Part shown: in pieces, positions 62,301-64,000 of the stretch | Numbering within the stretch: the first letter of the stretch is position 1 | How the letters are laid out: each line of letters begins with the position of its first letter | From: Oreocharis arfaki | Lineage: Eukaryota; Chordata; Aves; Passeriformes; Paramythiidae | Reading direction: 5' to 3' | Assembly (NCBI GenBank): GCA_013398015.1 | Contig: VZRR01011373.1 | Location: 1,044-65,043 of the forward strand | DNA: 64,000 nucleotides | Position numbers and translations under genes: made by a program | Notes under the pieces: generated by a model | What the model was told of the DNA's origin: nothing | Databases searched by the model: none | Seen by the model: only the letters and a program-made list of their open reading frames with translations

Positions 62301-64000
62301 ATTAATGGAGTTTTTCAGTCCTGAAAAGCTGTGGCTGGATAACATGTGGATGTTGGCTGGGAAATGTGGACAGGAAATGTGGAGCCACCATTTCTCTCAG
62401 TACAGCCACGGCTACCCCCACCCCCATTGAAGTACTTGCTCCACAATTTAAGGTTAAACAATGACATTCCTGCATAGTTTTTACCTATGCAGAGGTTTTA
62501 TGTCAATGGTTTCAGGAAGTGACTAAACAAACTGAGGAAAAGCCAGTGACAATTAAAGGCAATAGTCTGCTTGCAAAGTCTGGTGCGTGACAGATCCCAG
62601 CCATGGACTGCCTCAGACTCCAGCCTGTGTCTGGGGAAAGCCCACTTCATTTGACTGACTTCCTCTGTTTTTCCCTGGAATATCCCCTACTGGGTTCTGT
62701 CTGTGTCAGAGTGCTGGGAGAGATGGATTCATGGAGCTGCCCCAGAGTGATGGTTTGTTTGCTGGAGAAATGGGGAGGGAGATGATGGATTGTGCCCAAG
62801 GAGCTCAGAGCCAAGAGATAATAGAAGCTCCAGAGCAGACTCCATTCCTGCTGTCCCCCTCTGCTCTGCTCTCTCAGTGATTCCTTGCAGGACCAGGAGC
62901 ATGTGCTTGCCTGCAGCCAGCTGAAGAGCTCCATTTTGCTGGAGGCTTTTAGGAATTGCCAAAGGGGCAAAGCAGATGTTGTTTGTTCTCGTTCCTTTCC
63001 TAGAAGTGTCATTTTGCATTACTGCATCACTGTATTAAAAGCTAAAAATGAAAAATCTGAGGAATGGATCCCTGTGACTTGTTAAGAATGCCATGGGTAG
63101 GAGTAATTTGCTTTCATCAGTAAACACAGCAGGCTTTGGCTAAAAGGCTCTTGCTGTCAGAAACCCGATTTATTTCTGCCCATGAGTCAGTGCAGATGGT
63201 TGTTCCCGTGGCTCGAGGAACGGGGCTGTGATGGAGCCCAGCTGGGTGACGCTGGCTAATTCAGCCAATTCACCTGGCTTGGGGAGCTCCCAGAGCATCC
63301 TCTGTGCTCAGGAAGAACACAGGGTGTTGCACTGTAGAATTGTTCCTGTGCAACACGAGAAGCCAGCGAGAGTTGGGACTCTGCTTTTCAACTTTTGCTA
63401 GAGAGCAGAAATTCATCTCCCTGCAATTGATTAGCCCTCATTATCACTTGGATCTCCTGCAATGTACAGCTGAATGCAGCTGACTTTATCCTGCTCTTTG
63501 GTTGTTATATTCCTGTCACTGAGGCTGCAGATTTGTTGCAAACAATTCACTTTTTTCAAAATGCCAGTACTCAAGTGGAAAAATGAACTTTCTTTTGGTG
63601 CCACAAGGCACCTCAGTAGGCAACAAAAAATACCACATATAAAGACCAAACTTGCTTTAGTTAACTCGAGATGTGTTTTCCCTTTCTGGGTGAGCTGAGT
63701 TGCATCCCAGGGGATCATTTATCCGAGTTTCCTTGGACTGCTTTGCAAAGAAGTTGAGAAACAATGGCTATGCTGAAGCAGGTAATTAGGAAGTCTTTGG
63801 AGCAGCACTTGACAAACTCTTGCAGACCACAGCCAGTATCCTCTGGGGCTGCAGCTGGCTCATCCCTGCCTGTATGAACCACAGAACTTGCCAAGTAGCA
63901 CTGCACAGGCTTCCTCTGCCAGCCAAAGGAATTGTGTATCAATAGGTGACAGATAATGAGGGTTTTTATTGGTTTTTCCAGGTGGTGTGTGCTCTGCAGG
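59393..64000 (+). other. RIPOR3: RIPOR3 intron, running off the window
   Basis: At least 4.6 kb without a recognisable exon. Frames such as 61559-62095 (178 codons) show no RIPOR or other known domain. The final bases end in a CTCTGCAG acceptor-like string, but the next RIPOR3 exon should begin with C or T to give Asn, and the string is followed by G. Confidence 0.7.

Noticed and set aside
63990..64000. Next RIPOR3 exon starting at the very end of the window
   Set aside because: CTCTGCAG resembles an acceptor, but the following G would give Lys instead of the family's Asn, and no exon sequence is visible.

Overview
The window looks like nuclear DNA of an amniote, most likely a bird. The genes are split by short introns with GT-AG boundaries. 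Promoters are very GC/CpG-rich, the interspersed repeats I recognise are degraded CR1 LINE 3' ends, and assembly gaps (runs of N) fall at GC-rich or simple-sequence spots. There are no bacterial-type operons, CRISPR arrays or phage genes.

Two protein-coding genes are supported. PARD6B lies on the minus strand. Its three coding exons (21658-21593, 16915-16693, 10323-9494) join in frame to a complete 372-residue Par6-beta protein with PB1, semi-CRIB and PDZ domains and a C-terminal PDZ ligand. A long AT-rich 3' UTR probably runs down to about 5.7 kb. RIPOR3 (formerly FAM65C) lies on the plus strand. Ten coding exons (49147 to 59392) encode the first 311 residues of a RIPOR/FAM65 Rho-binding protein, and the gene continues past the right edge. 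The two genes are head to head, as in human 20q13.13, where RIPOR3, PARD6B and BCAS4 are neighbours. By that synteny, the GC-rich material at the left edge may be the BCAS4 promoter, but no coding exon could be recognised there.

Layout: 1-260 and 1960-2380, two CpG-rich islands; 2.4-5.7 kb, intergenic; 5.7-9.5 kb, PARD6B 3' UTR; 9.5-21.7 kb, PARD6B; 21.3-22.2 kb, its CpG-island promoter; 22.2-31 kb, shared upstream region. That shared region carries a decamer minisatellite, a strong CTCF-like motif and a cluster of TAAT sites at 26.6-27.0 kb. From 30.6 to 31.9 kb there is a purine/G-rich CpG area running into a 752-base gap, the best candidate for the RIPOR3 promoter. From 32 to 49 kb the sequence is non-coding, with a U2 snRNA fragment and a CR1 copy. 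RIPOR3 exons occupy 49-59.4 kb, and 59.4-64 kb is an intron.

I found no convincing undescribed system. The most interesting points are the regulatory cluster between the two promoters, a possible divergent transcript start at the PARD6B promoter, the alternative PARD6B N-termini and the RIPOR3 first-exon region hidden by the gap. All splice sites were read by eye, and gene identity rests on recognising the proteins plus synteny. No alignment was run.
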